Assembly: GCF_035634895.1 (NCBI RefSeq)
Contig: NZ_DASQCC010000173.1
Span: 1 to 64,000, forward strand
DNA length: 64,000 bases
DNA from: Actinophytocola sp035634895
GTDB lineage: Bacteria > Actinomycetota > Actinomycetes > Mycobacteriales > Pseudonocardiaceae
Direction of reading: 5' to 3'
Positions 34,311-42,484 of this stretch are shown here, in pieces. The notes beneath the pieces were generated by a model, which saw only the letters and a program-made list of their open reading frames with translations, was not told the origin of the DNA and searched no databases. Within the stretch, counting starts at the first letter, position 1, and each line of letters starts with the position of its first letter. The translations under genes were made by a program, and so were the position numbers.

Positions 34311-35817
34311 CGTCGAGCACGGCATGGGCGGCGTTGTGGCCGCCTATGCCGCTGACTCCGCCAGCACGCCGCGCGCCGCTGCCGCAGAGCAACAGGTTCG
34401 GCACGTCGGTCGCCACCCCCCAGCCGCCGCCCTCCTCGCTGAACGGCCACGCCAGGTCACCGTGGAAGATGTGGCCGCCCGGCATGGCCAGCTCGTCCTC
34501 CAGGTCCAGTGGGGTCCGGGCCTCGATGCACGGGCGGCCGTCCTCGTCGGTGGCGAGGCAGTCCTCGATGGGCTCGGCGAGGTGGCGGTTGAGCCCGGCC
34601 AGGTACCGCGCGACAAGTTCGGCGCGACGGCCGCTGTTGTCCTTCTCGAACAGCGCCGCGGGCGTGTGCAGACCGAAGAGGGTCAACGTGTGCAGCTCGC
34701 CGTCCACGATGGACCCGTCGGTGAGCGTGTGGCAGTACATCTCGCCGGGCAGCGGATCGGGAACGTTGCCGGAAACGCTTGCGGTGTAACCGTTCTCGAG
34801 GTCCCGGTAGGACTCGTCGAGGTGCAGGGTGCCGGCGAACGCCTGCCTCGGGTCTATCCCGGCACGCAACCGCGGCAGCCGCGACAGCAGCACGTTGATC
34901 TTCAGCTGGGCGCCGACCGGTTTCGTGGACTCCCTGCCACGCAGGCGATCCAGGACCGCGGGCGCCACCCCGGCCAGGACGTGTCCCGCGGCGACGGTCT
35001 CCTCCCGCTCGCCCGTCCGGTAGGTCACCTCGGCGGTCGTGCCGTCGGCGTCGACCCGGGTCACGAGCGCGGAGGTCCTGATGGTGGCGCCGTTCTCCCG
35101 TGCCACCCGGGAAAGCTCGCGGGTCACCGCACCCATGCCGCCGACCGGGACCCGCCACTCGCCGCCGATGAGGTGGTACAGGAAGCAGCGGTTGGCGAGC
35201 AGTTCCGGCGACAGCAACGAGGTGTGCGTGCCGATCAACGCGTCGGTGGCGACGACGCCCCGGACGACGTCGTGGGTGAAGGTCTCCTCGATCGTGGTGC
35301 CGATCGGCTGCTCGAAGACCTGCGTCCAGAGGCGGTCGTCGGCCACCAGCTCACGGAACCGCGCGCGGGAGGGCACCGGCTGGAGCATGGTCGGCGCGGT
35401 GGCCGTGGCCATCGCGGAGAGTGAGTCGTAGAACGACATCCATCGGGTGAGTTCGCCATCCGATCCGGTGAGGTCCCGGAAGGACGCCGCGGTCGCCTCG
35501 CCCGGCTCGTGCTCGACGAGCAGACCGCCCCCGTCGAGCGGGGTGTAGGAGGAGACGGCCCTGGAGCGGAGGGTGATCCGCAGCCCGAGGTCCGCGACGA
35601 TCGCGTCGGGTAGCAGGCTGACCAGATAGGAGTACCGGGACAGCCGCGCCGGCACGCCGGGGAAGGGGGTGGCGCTGACGGCCGCGCCGCCGACCCGGTC
35701 GAGCCGTTCGAGGACGAGCACGGACCTCCCGGCCCGGGACAGATAGGCGGCGGCCACCAGTGCGTTGTGGCCGCCGCCGACCACCACCACGTCGAAGCGT
35801 TCCGTCACCCCGGTCAC
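34291..35817 (-). CDS. FAD-dependent phytoene-desaturase-like oxidoreductase
   Basis: 508 residues. N-terminal dinucleotide-binding motif VVVVGGGHNALVAAAYLSRAG with VLVLERLDRVGG, and the C-terminal FAD-contact LLLCGSGARRAGGVSGIGGHN, both typical of the CrtI/PYROXD2-like family. No carotenoid genes are present, so the substrate is unknown; it is more like the broadly distributed pyridine-nucleotide-type oxidoreductase than a real desaturase. Convergent with and overlapping mrx1 by 20 bases. GTG start. Confidence 0.85.
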   Translation of the reverse strand: MTGVTERFDVVVVGGGHNALVAAAYLSRAGRSVLVLERLDRVGGAAVSATPFPGVPARLSRYSYLVSLLPDAIVADLGLRITLRSRAVSSYTPLDGGGLLVEHEPGEATAASFRDLTGSDGELTRWMSFYDSLSAMATATAPTMLQPVPSRARFRELVADDRLWTQVFEQPIGTTIEETFTHDVVRGVVATDALIGTHTSLLSPELLANRCFLYHLIGGEWRVPVGGMGAVTRELSRVARENGATIRTSALVTRVDADGTTAEVTYRTGEREETVAAGHVLAGVAPAVLDRLRGRESTKPVGAQLKINVLLSRLPRLRAGIDPRQAFAGTLHLDESYRDLENGYTASVSGNVPDPLPGEMYCHTLTDGSIVDGELHTLTLFGLHTPAALFEKDNSGRRAELVARYLAGLNRHLAEPIEDCLATDEDGRPCIEARTPLDLEDELAMPGGHIFHGDLAWPFSEEGGGWGVATDVPNLLLCGSGARRAGGVSGIGGHNAAHAVLDVSSARP

Positions 35818-35826
35818 GCTACCGGC

Positions 35827-35997
35827 TCAGGCCAGACGGAACCGGCGGGAGCGGCTGTCCCGCGAGGCCGGCTTCGGCGCCGGACGGGACTCGTCGTGCG
35901 AGTCCCTGCTCTCGCGGGCGATCCGGGAGTCCTCGGCCTGGCGGACCAGGTCGTCGTGACGGGCGGTGAACAGGTGCTGGACGATGTACGGATCCAT
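35827..35997 (-). CDS. Small Arg/Ser-rich protein
   Basis: 56 residues starting MDPYIVQHLFTARHDDLVRQ, with ACGGGAGATC in front of the ATG at 35997. The second half is rich in Arg, Ser, Asp and Pro and probably disordered. It follows the ArsR-type regulator by 69 bases on the same strand and ends 9 bases before the oxidoreductase start, so the three may form one transcript. No known family. Confidence 0.6.
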   Translation of the reverse strand: MDPYIVQHLFTARHDDLVRQAEDSRIARESRDSHDESRPAPKPASRDSRSRRFRLA

Positions 35998-36066
35998 GAT
36001 GATCTCCCGTTTCTGGGCAGGTCGAAGAGAGCCGTCGTGGGCCACGACGGCCGGTTCGGTGCTTGG

Positions 36067-36651
36067 CTAGGCCTTTTCCGGCGGGATCGAGGTCGACAGG
36101 AAGACGTAGACCGGCTGTGCGTCCGCCGGCCGGAGCTCCGGTTTGTACCGCCGCTCCTTGTACCGGTCGCTGATCGCGCGGACCGCCTCCTGGAACTCCT
36201 CGGTCTCGGCGGCGGTCAGGTAGTCGGTGCTGGTGTTGGTGCCGAGCACGGCACGCCAGTCCTCCGGAAGCGCGTGGGAGGCCAGGTACCGCTCCCTGAT
36301 CATGGTGAAGGCGTGGTCGAGGAAGGCCGTGGAGGCGGCCTGGGCGGCGAGCCTGCTCTCCTCGTCCAGCCCGATGTCGGTGATGCTCTGCCCCTGGTGG
36401 ACGAGCTGCCACGGCTTCTCGCGCCCCTGCCCGCCCTCGGCCCGCTCCACGAAGTCGTACTTGGCGAGGAGGTTGAGGTGGTAGGAGCAGTTGGCGACGC
36501 TCTCGCCCGTCTCCTCGGCACACTGGGTGGCGGTGGCAGCGCCCTCACGCCCGATGAACTCGATGAGCTTCCACCGCAGCGGGTGGGCGAGCGCCCGAAG
36601 CGTCTTCGGGTCGGTGAGGTTCCTGCGATCCTTGACCATGCTTAACAACAT
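36067..36651 (-). CDS. ArsR-type winged-helix transcriptional regulator
   Basis: 194 residues. N-terminal winged helix: TLRALAHPLRWKLIEFIGREG, recognition helix ESVANCSYHLNLLAKYDFVE, wing KPWQLV. The C-terminal half (about 90-180) is helical and may bind ligand or dimerise. Start at ATG 36651 or ATG 36639. Transcribed away from fdhD with repeated operator-like sites in between, so it probably regulates itself and perhaps fdhD or the downstream small gene and oxidoreductase. Confidence 0.82.
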   Translation of the reverse strand: MLLSMVKDRRNLTDPKTLRALAHPLRWKLIEFIGREGAATATQCAEETGESVANCSYHLNLLAKYDFVERAEGGQGREKPWQLVHQGQSITDIGLDEESRLAAQAASTAFLDHAFTMIRERYLASHALPEDWRAVLGTNTSTDYLTAAETEEFQEAVRAISDRYKERRYKPELRPADAQPVYVFLSTSIPPEKA

Positions 36652-36659
36652 ACGTTGCT

Positions 36660-36702
36660 AAGGACTTCTTGCGCAAGAGTTCCTTAGAAAGAGTTCTTTA
36701 GA
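36660..36702. promoter_or_regulatory. Operator-like repeats between ArsR-type gene and fdhD
   Basis: A 26-bp imperfect palindrome (36660-36685) with core TCTTGCGCAAGA, whose right half GAGTTCCTTAGA (36677-36688) is repeated as GAGTTCTTTAGA at 36691-36702. The region is AT-rich for this genome. The best reading is a dimer site plus a half site for the adjacent winged-helix regulator. Confidence 0.6.
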
Positions 36703-36723
36703 TAGCCGGTGTAGGCTGTATGC

Positions 36724-37548
36724 ATGGGACGAGTGACCGTGCGCCGCCCGGTTCTGCGGCTCTCGGCGGAGGGCGCCAGGCGCCGTCAGGACGCGCTGGC
36801 GGCCGAGGAACCCCTGGAGCTGCGGGTCGACGGCAAGGCGCTCGCGGTCACGATGCGCACCCCCGGCCACGACGTCGAGCTGGCGCACGGCTTCCTGCTG
36901 ACCGAGGGCGTCATCGGCGCACGGGCGGACGTCAGCACGGCCCGGTACTGCGACAGCGTCGACGACCAGGGCCGCAACACGTACAACGTGCTGGACGTGG
37001 CTCTGGCGCCGGGCGTGGAGCCGCCGGACACGGGCGTGGAGCGCAACTTCTACACGACGTCGTCGTGCGGGGTGTGCGGCAAGGCGGCACTGGACGCGGT
37101 GAAGCTGAAGACCCGCTTCTCCCCGGCCGGCGACGAGTGCCGGGTGACCCCCGAGACCCTGGTGACGTTCCCGGACCTGCTGCGCGAACAGCAGCGGGTG
37201 TTCGAGTCGACGGGCGGACTGCACGCGGCCGGCATCTTCACCGCGGACGGTGAACTGCTGGTGGTCCGGGAGGACGTGGGCCGCCACAACGCCGTCGACA
37301 AGGCGACGGGCTGGGCGCTGCTGAACGACCGGGTCCCACTGGGCGGCACGGTGCTGATGGTGTCGGGCCGCGCGTCGTTCGAGCTGGTGCAGAAGGCCGC
37401 GATGGCCGGCATCCCCGTCCTGGCCGCCGTGTCGGCACCGTCGTCACTGGCGGCGGAGCTGGCCCAGGAACAGGGGATCACGCTGATCGGCTTCCTCCGC
37501 GGCACGAGCATGAACGTCTACACCCACCCGGAACGCATCACCACCTAG
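36724..37548 (+). CDS. fdhD: Formate dehydrogenase accessory sulfurtransferase FdhD
   Basis: 274 residues. Transfers sulfur to the molybdenum cofactor of formate dehydrogenase. Seen: LAVTMRTPGHDVELAHGFLL, the catalytic cysteine loop TTSSCGVCGKAAL, and DVGRHNAVDKATGWAL. ATG at 36724. No formate dehydrogenase or moco genes are within the window, so its client is elsewhere. Divergent from the ArsR-type regulator. Confidence 0.93.
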   Translation: MGRVTVRRPVLRLSAEGARRRQDALAAEEPLELRVDGKALAVTMRTPGHDVELAHGFLLTEGVIGARADVSTARYCDSVDDQGRNTYNVLDVALAPGVEPPDTGVERNFYTTSSCGVCGKAALDAVKLKTRFSPAGDECRVTPETLVTFPDLLREQQRVFESTGGLHAAGIFTADGELLVVREDVGRHNAVDKATGWALLNDRVPLGGTVLMVSGRASFELVQKAAMAGIPVLAAVSAPSSLAAELAQEQGITLIGFLRGTSMNVYTHPERITT

Positions 37549-37552
37549 GCAC

Positions 37553-37570
37553 CTCACCCAACCGGGTGAG
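37553..37570 (+). terminator. fdhD terminator hairpin
   Basis: CTCACCC, AACC, GGGTGAG: a 7-bp stem with a 4-base loop, 5 bases after the fdhD stop. No T-tract. Confidence 0.55.
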
Positions 37571-37619
37571 AGACCCTGACCGGGGTAACGCTGCGTTAAC
37601 CGTCCGCGACCCCCGGGCC

Positions 37620-38060
37620 ATGAAGCGTGTACTGATGGTGACCGCCCTCCTGCTCACCCTGACCGCGTGCGGTGGCAAGGCACCCGCAACGGACCCGGTC
37701 CCGACCGTCGAGACCTCCGACGCCACGGCTCGGGACACCACGACGTCCTCGACGACATCCACCACAACCTCGACGACCACGGCATCCCTGCCAGTCACGC
37801 CGACGACCGAAATCCCCGAGGTCACGGCCCCGCCGCTCGAACCAGCCCCCTACACGCCACCCCCGACCCCGGCCTACACACCGCCGCCCGCGTACACACC
37901 GCCTCCGGCCTACACGCCACCACCTGCGGCGCCAGCGGGCGTGTACTACGCGAACTGTGCCGAGGCCCGCGCGGCCGGCGCGGCACCCCTGCATCGCGGC
38001 GAACCCGGCTACCGGTCAGCCCTGGATCGGGACGACGACGGCGTGGCGTGCGAGACGTGA
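37620..38060 (+). CDS. Excalibur-domain lipoprotein
   Basis: 146 residues. Lipoprotein signal MKRVLMVTALLLTLTACGGK (lipobox LTAC). Then a Thr/Ser-rich linker, a Pro-rich stretch with YTPPPA repeats at about residues 80-105, and a C-terminal Excalibur calcium-binding motif (NCAEARAAGAAPLHRGEPGY... DRDDDGVACE) in which the DxDxDG loop is intact. Likely an extracellular, wall-associated protein. Start ATG 37620 fits the signal peptide. Confidence 0.9.
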   Translation: MKRVLMVTALLLTLTACGGKAPATDPVPTVETSDATARDTTTSSTTSTTTSTTTASLPVTPTTEIPEVTAPPLEPAPYTPPPTPAYTPPPAYTPPPAYTPPPAAPAGVYYANCAEARAAGAAPLHRGEPGYRSALDRDDDGVACET

Positions 38061-38080
38061 CCGTGGGTCGCCGAGGCCCG

Positions 38081-38662
38081 TCACCGGTTGGCGACCATCC
38101 GGGCGTGCCGGTCGGCAACCCAGTCGCGGGCCGCGGGCCAGGGTCCGTAGCCGGCGTGGCCGTCGAGGTGTGCCCCACCGGGGATGACGTCGAGGTCGAC
38201 CTTCAACGCGGCGGCCATCGACACGGCTTCGTCGACGGAGCAGGCGGAGTCGTCGTCCCCGACGACGAGCTGCGTCCACCCGGCGGCCCGCCGCACCCCG
38301 GCGGCGTCCAGCGGCGCGGGGTTGAACCCGTGCACGTCGGGATGCCGCCACCGCGGACCGGGCGGTGACACGAGCAGCACCCGGTCGACGCGGAGGTCGG
38401 CGTCCGCGAGCCGGGTGGCGTGGTGCAGCCACAGGGCGGCCCCGCAGGAATGCGCGAGCACGATCCGCTCGGCGTGCCTGGGCGCGGCCTCCAGCTGGTA
38501 GCGCAGCTCGGCCAGCCAGACCTCCAGTTTCGGCTGGTCAGGCTCGGAGAGCAGCGGAACGTCGACGTCGCAGCCGGTGTCGGCGAGCTCGTGGGCGAGC
38601 CAGCTCTGCCAGTGCGGAGGCGCGGCCCCCATGTGACCGTGGAGGAGCAGGACATAAGGCAT
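38081..38662 (-). CDS. RBBP9/YdeN-type alpha/beta hydrolase
   Basis: About 193 residues. VLLLHGHMGAAPPHWQSWL and the nucleophile elbow LAHSCGAALWL; the histidine is probably in GGAHLDGHAGYG, which also fits the YdeN family (GHxxxxxG). ATG at 38662 preferred over the ATG at 38671 because AGG and GGGG lie in front of it. Serine hydrolase of unknown substrate, divergent from the next gene. Confidence 0.85.
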   Translation of the reverse strand: MPYVLLLHGHMGAAPPHWQSWLAHELADTGCDVDVPLLSEPDQPKLEVWLAELRYQLEAAPRHAERIVLAHSCGAALWLHHATRLADADLRVDRVLLVSPPGPRWRHPDVHGFNPAPLDAAGVRRAAGWTQLVVGDDDSACSVDEAVSMAAALKVDLDVIPGGAHLDGHAGYGPWPAARDWVADRHARMVANR

Positions 38663-38696
38663 AGGCCCCATCCTGGCACCAGGTTATGGTCAGACC

Positions 38697-39503
38697 ATGC
38701 CGATCTTTGTGGCCGGAGACCAGGCCGCTCTGCACTACGACGAGTCCGGTGACGGCAGGACGCTGGTGGTACTGGCCGGCGGCGCGGGCCGGCACCCCAG
38801 CTACCTGGGCGACCTGGGCGGCCTGCCCGGGCACCTGGTGATCCCGCACCTGAGAGGCGTCGGTGAGACCCCGGGCCCCGCACTGTCGTACTGGCAGCAG
38901 GCGAACGACCTGGAAGACCTGCGCAAACACCTGGGCCTGCGGCAGCTCGACGTGGTGGCTCATTCGGCCGGCACGAGACTGGCGATGGCGCACGCGGCGC
39001 AGTACCCCCTGTCGGTCGGGAGCATGCTGCTGATCACGCCGCCGTCGACCCACCTGACGGACACCCCGTCGGACGCGGCGGAGATCACCGCCCACCGCCG
39101 GGGAGAACCGGCGTACGACGCCGCGGTGGCGGCGTTCGGCCACCGCCCGGCGAACCAGCTCGAGTTCGAGGCCTGGCAGGCCCGCACGGCCCCGGCGACC
39201 TACGCGGTGTGGACCGAACGAGAGCGAACCCACTCCCAGGTGGGACAGACCGACCTGGAGACGGTGCAGGCGTACTTCGGCGTGGACCCACCCCCGGACT
39301 TCCCCCAGCAGCTGGGAAAGACGCAGGCAAGGGTGCGGGTCATCGCCGGCGCCCAGGACTACAGCACCGGCCTGGCCCCGGTACTGGCCGCGGCCCGCCT
39401 GTTCGCCCACGGCGAGGCACTGGTGATCGAGGACTGCGGCCACTATCCCTGGATCGAGCAACCACTGGCGTTCCGCAGGGCCGCGGACCCGTTCGTGAGG
39501 TAA
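38697..39503 (+). CDS. Alpha/beta-fold hydrolase
   Basis: 268 residues. Oxyanion region LVVLAGGAGRHPSYLGD, nucleophile elbow VVAHSAGTRLAMA, catalytic His in IEDCGHYPWIEQP. Similar in layout to proline iminopeptidase/haloperoxidase-type hydrolases; substrate unknown. ATG start; 34 bases from the divergent hydrolase. Confidence 0.88.
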   Translation: MPIFVAGDQAALHYDESGDGRTLVVLAGGAGRHPSYLGDLGGLPGHLVIPHLRGVGETPGPALSYWQQANDLEDLRKHLGLRQLDVVAHSAGTRLAMAHAAQYPLSVGSMLLITPPSTHLTDTPSDAAEITAHRRGEPAYDAAVAAFGHRPANQLEFEAWQARTAPATYAVWTERERTHSQVGQTDLETVQAYFGVDPPPDFPQQLGKTQARVRVIAGAQDYSTGLAPVLAAARLFAHGEALVIEDCGHYPWIEQPLAFRRAADPFVR

Positions 39504-39519
39504 GAGCGCACAAAGGGAA

Positions 39520-39542
39520 AGGGGCCGACACAGTCGGCCCCT
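39520..39542. terminator. Bidirectional terminator after hydrolase and clpX
   Basis: AGGGGCCGAC, ACA, GTCGGCCCCT: perfect 10-bp stem between convergent stops at 39503 and 39562; AAAGGGAAA precedes it on the plus strand, giving a T-rich run on the clpX side. Confidence 0.75.
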
Positions 39543-39561
39543 GACCACGAGACAACGAAAC

Positions 39562-40863
39562 TCAGGCGGACTTCTCGCGACGCTCGCGCCGGGAAGGCTG
39601 CCGAGCCACGATCGTCGGGTTCACGTTCTCCCGAACCGTCTGCTCGGTGATGACGACCTTCGCGACGTCGGTCCGCGAAGGAATGTCATACATGACCGGC
39701 TGAAGGACCTCCTCCATGATGGCCCGCAGCCCACGGGCCCCGGTCCCACGAAGGATCGCCTGGTCGGCCACGGCCTCGAGAGCGGCGTCTGTGAACTCCA
39801 GCTCGACCCCGTCCATCTCGAACAGCTTCTGGTACTGCTTGACCAGCGCGTTCCGCGGCGCCGTCAGGATCTGCACCAGTGAGACCTTGTCGAGGTTGGT
39901 CACCGAGGCGACCACCGGAAGACGGCCGATGAACTCCGGGATGAGACCGAACTTGATCAGGTCCTCCGGCATCGTGTCCGCGAAGAAGTCGGCCGTGTCG
40001 ATCTCCGCCTTGGACCGGATCTCGGCGCCGAACCCGAGCCCACGCTTGCCCACCCGGTCCTGGATGATCTTCTCGAGACCGGCGAAGGCTCCGGCCACGA
40101 TGAACAGCACGTTCGTCGTGTCGATCTGGATGAACTCCTGGTGGGGGTGCTTGCGGCCACCCTGCGGCGGCACCGAGGCGGTCGTGCCCTCCAGGATCTT
40201 CAGCAGCGCCTGCTGCACGCCCTCGCCGGAGACGTCCCTGGTGATCGAGGGGTTCTCCGACTTCCGGGCGATCTTGTCGACCTCGTCGATGTAGATGATG
40301 CCCGTCTCGGCGCGCTTGACGTCGTAGTCGGCGGCCTGGATCAGCTTCAGGAGGATGTTCTCGACGTCCTCACCGACGTAGCCGGCCTCGGTCAGGGCGG
40401 TCGCGTCCGCGATGGCGAACGGCACGTTCAGCAGCTTCGCGAGCGTCTGCGCCAGGTAGGTCTTGCCGCAGCCGGTCGGGCCGAGCAGCAGGATGTTCGA
40501 CTTGGCGAGCTCGACGGTCTCCTCGCGAGCCTCGCGGCCCTCACGTCCCTCCGGACGGGCCCGGTCACCTGCCTGGATGCGCTTGTAGTGGTTGTACACC
40601 GCCACGGCCAGCGTGCGCTTGGCCTCGTCCTGGCCGATGACGTACTGGTCGAGGAACTCGTCGATCTCGGCGGGCTTGGGCAGCTCGTCGAGCTTGACGT
40701 CGCCGGCCTCGGCCAGCTCCTCCTCGATGATCTCGTTGCAGAGGTCGATGCACTCGTCGCAGATGTACACGCCAGGTCCGGCGATGAGTTTCTTCACCTG
40801 CTTCTGGCTCTTCCCACAGAAAGAGCACTTCAGCAGGTCTCCGCCGTCGCCGATACGCGCCAT
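39562..40863 (-). CDS. clpX: ClpX, ATP-dependent protease specificity subunit
   Basis: 433 residues. N-terminal zinc domain CSFCGKSQKQVKKLIAG... CDEC, AAA+ core with Walker A GPTGCGKTYLAQ, pore AGYVGEDVE, Walker B IIYIDEVDKIA, sensor segments, and the IGF-type ClpP contact loop near KRGLGFGAE. Unfolds substrates and feeds them into ClpP1P2. ATG 40863. It has its own 232-base spacer from clpP2. Confidence 0.97.
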   Translation of the reverse strand: MARIGDGGDLLKCSFCGKSQKQVKKLIAGPGVYICDECIDLCNEIIEEELAEAGDVKLDELPKPAEIDEFLDQYVIGQDEAKRTLAVAVYNHYKRIQAGDRARPEGREGREAREETVELAKSNILLLGPTGCGKTYLAQTLAKLLNVPFAIADATALTEAGYVGEDVENILLKLIQAADYDVKRAETGIIYIDEVDKIARKSENPSITRDVSGEGVQQALLKILEGTTASVPPQGGRKHPHQEFIQIDTTNVLFIVAGAFAGLEKIIQDRVGKRGLGFGAEIRSKAEIDTADFFADTMPEDLIKFGLIPEFIGRLPVVASVTNLDKVSLVQILTAPRNALVKQYQKLFEMDGVELEFTDAALEAVADQAILRGTGARGLRAIMEEVLQPVMYDIPSRTDVAKVVITEQTVRENVNPTIVARQPSRRERREKSA

Positions 40864-41000
40864 GACCGCTGACCTCTGTCCCCTCCGGTGTGCCTCCGGG
40901 TGCACACCTGGATCTGTGGCCTGGACGGGCCCTGAGTGACAGTCTCGCGCACGCCACTCCAGGCCCGGTCGTGCCTGTTGCCTCCGACGGTACCTGCCAA

Positions 41001-41015
41001 CCCCCGCTAAGGGGG
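41001..41015 (-). terminator. Short hairpin between clpP2 and clpX
   Basis: CCCCC, GCTAA, GGGGG. Small but perfect, in the clpP2-clpX spacer; may partly end the clpP1P2 transcript. Weak support. Confidence 0.3.
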
Positions 41016-41095
41016 AGAACCTGACCGCCGAGTTGTCGGATTCGGCCGATCAGGTGGCCCCGGACCTCACGATCCGGAGCCACTCGACGCCCAGC

Positions 41096-41725
41096 TCAAG
41101 GACGGCTTGCCGACAACTTCCGGTACGGAAGAACCTCATCGACGATGCCATAGTCGCGAGCTTCATCCGCGGTCAGAATTTTGTCGCGCTCGATGTCGAC
41201 ACGGATCTGCTCGGCGTCCCGGTTGGTGTGCCGGGCCAGCGTCGACTCCATGAGCCGCCGCACGCGCTGGATCTCGTTGGCCTGGATCTCCAGGTCCGAG
41301 ACCTGCCCGTACACGCCCTCCATGGCCGGCTGGTGGATCAGGATGCGGGAGTTGGGCAGCGCGAACCGCTTACCCGGCGTGCCCGCCGCCAGCAGGACCG
41401 CGGCTGCGGAGGCGGCCTGACCGAGGCAGTACGTCTGTACGTCCGGCCTGGCGAACTGCATGGTGTCGTAGATCGCCATGAGCGACGTGAAGGAGCCGCC
41501 CGGCGAGTTGATGTACATGATGATGTCGCGGTCGGGGTCGACCGACTCCAGGTACAGCAGCTGCGCCATCACGTCGTTGGCCGACGCGTCGTCGATCTGC
41601 ACGCCGACGAAGATGATCCGCTCTTCGAACAGCTTGTTGTACGGGTTCGACTCCTTGACCCCGTAGCTCGTGCGCTCGACGAAGGACGGGAGCACGTACC
41701 GCGACTGCGGAGAGTAGTTGTTCAC
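41096..41725 (-). CDS. clpP2: ClpP protease subunit 2
   Basis: 209 residues. Catalytic Ser in LGQAASAAAVLL, His in ILIHQPAMEG, Asp in the later helix. GTG at 41725 with GAGGAG 9 bases upstream. Together with ClpP1 it forms the mixed tetradecamer required in actinobacteria. Downstream of clpP1 by 31 bases. Confidence 0.96.
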   Translation of the reverse strand: MNNYSPQSRYVLPSFVERTSYGVKESNPYNKLFEERIIFVGVQIDDASANDVMAQLLYLESVDPDRDIIMYINSPGGSFTSLMAIYDTMQFARPDVQTYCLGQAASAAAVLLAAGTPGKRFALPNSRILIHQPAMEGVYGQVSDLEIQANEIQRVRRLMESTLARHTNRDAEQIRVDIERDKILTADEARDYGIVDEVLPYRKLSASRP

Positions 41726-41756
41726 TGGTGTGTTCTCCTCAGGTCTGTGACCGCCG

Positions 41757-42374
41757 TCAGCGAGCGTGGCCGTTCGGCGTCTGGCTCGCCCGGGTGACGA
41801 CGTGGTCGACGAAGCCGTACTCGCGTGCGGCCTCGGCCGTGAACCACCGGTCACGGTCGGCGTCCGTGGTGATCCGCTCGACGGTCTGCCCGGTCTGCTC
41901 CGCCGTGAGCTCCGCCATCTCGAGCTTCCACTTGCCGAGCACCTCGGCCCGGATGGCGATGTCGGAGGCGGAGCCGCCGATGCCGCCGGAGGGCTGGTGC
42001 ATCATGATTCGCGCGTGGGGCAGGGCGTAGCGCTTGCCGGGCGCGCCGGACGAGAGCAGGAACTGCCCCATCGAGGCGGCCATGCCCATCGCCCAGGTCT
42101 GCACGTCGGGCTCGACGAGCATCATCGTGTCGTAGATCGCCATACCGGCGGTCACCGAGCCACCCGGCGAGTTGATGTAGAAGACGATGTCCTTCTCCGG
42201 GTCCTCCGCGGCGAGCAGCAGCAGCTGCGCGGTGATCCGGTTGGCGATCTCGTCGTCGACCTCGGAACCGAGGAACACGATGCGCTCACGGAGCAGCCGC
42301 TCGTACACCGAGTCGTTCAGGGTGAGCCCTGCGGTGCCCGACCGCATGTCGGGCGTCTGCCGTGGTTGCGTCAC
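41757..42374 (-). CDS. clpP1: ClpP protease subunit 1
   Basis: 205 residues. Catalytic Ser in MGMAASMGQFLL and His in IMMHQPSGGIGG; YINSPGGSVTAGMAIYDTM is canonical. GTG at 42374. The tig-clpP1-clpP2-clpX order is conserved in actinobacteria. Confidence 0.96.
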   Translation of the reverse strand: MTQPRQTPDMRSGTAGLTLNDSVYERLLRERIVFLGSEVDDEIANRITAQLLLLAAEDPEKDIVFYINSPGGSVTAGMAIYDTMMLVEPDVQTWAMGMAASMGQFLLSSGAPGKRYALPHARIMMHQPSGGIGGSASDIAIRAEVLGKWKLEMAELTAEQTGQTVERITTDADRDRWFTAEAAREYGFVDHVVTRASQTPNGHAR

Positions 42375-42440
42375 GTCTGCCTGCCTTCTCCGCTCTGGTT
42401 GCGAGGTTGAACTGGTGTCATGTCCGACATTAACGAAGGC

Positions 42441-42468
42441 GGGCGGTATCGAATGCCCGACACCGCCC
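42441..42468 (-). terminator. Hairpin between tig and clpP1
   Basis: GGGCGGT (42441-42447) pairs with ACCGCCC (42462-42468), loop 14 bases, 17 bases after the tig stop. Probable tig terminator or attenuator. Confidence 0.4.
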
Positions 42469-42484
42469 TAGTTCGCTCAGAGCG

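Noticed and set aside
34291..35817. Carotenoid biosynthesis locus
   Set aside because: Only a phytoene-desaturase-like fold is present; no crtB, crtE or lycopene genes.
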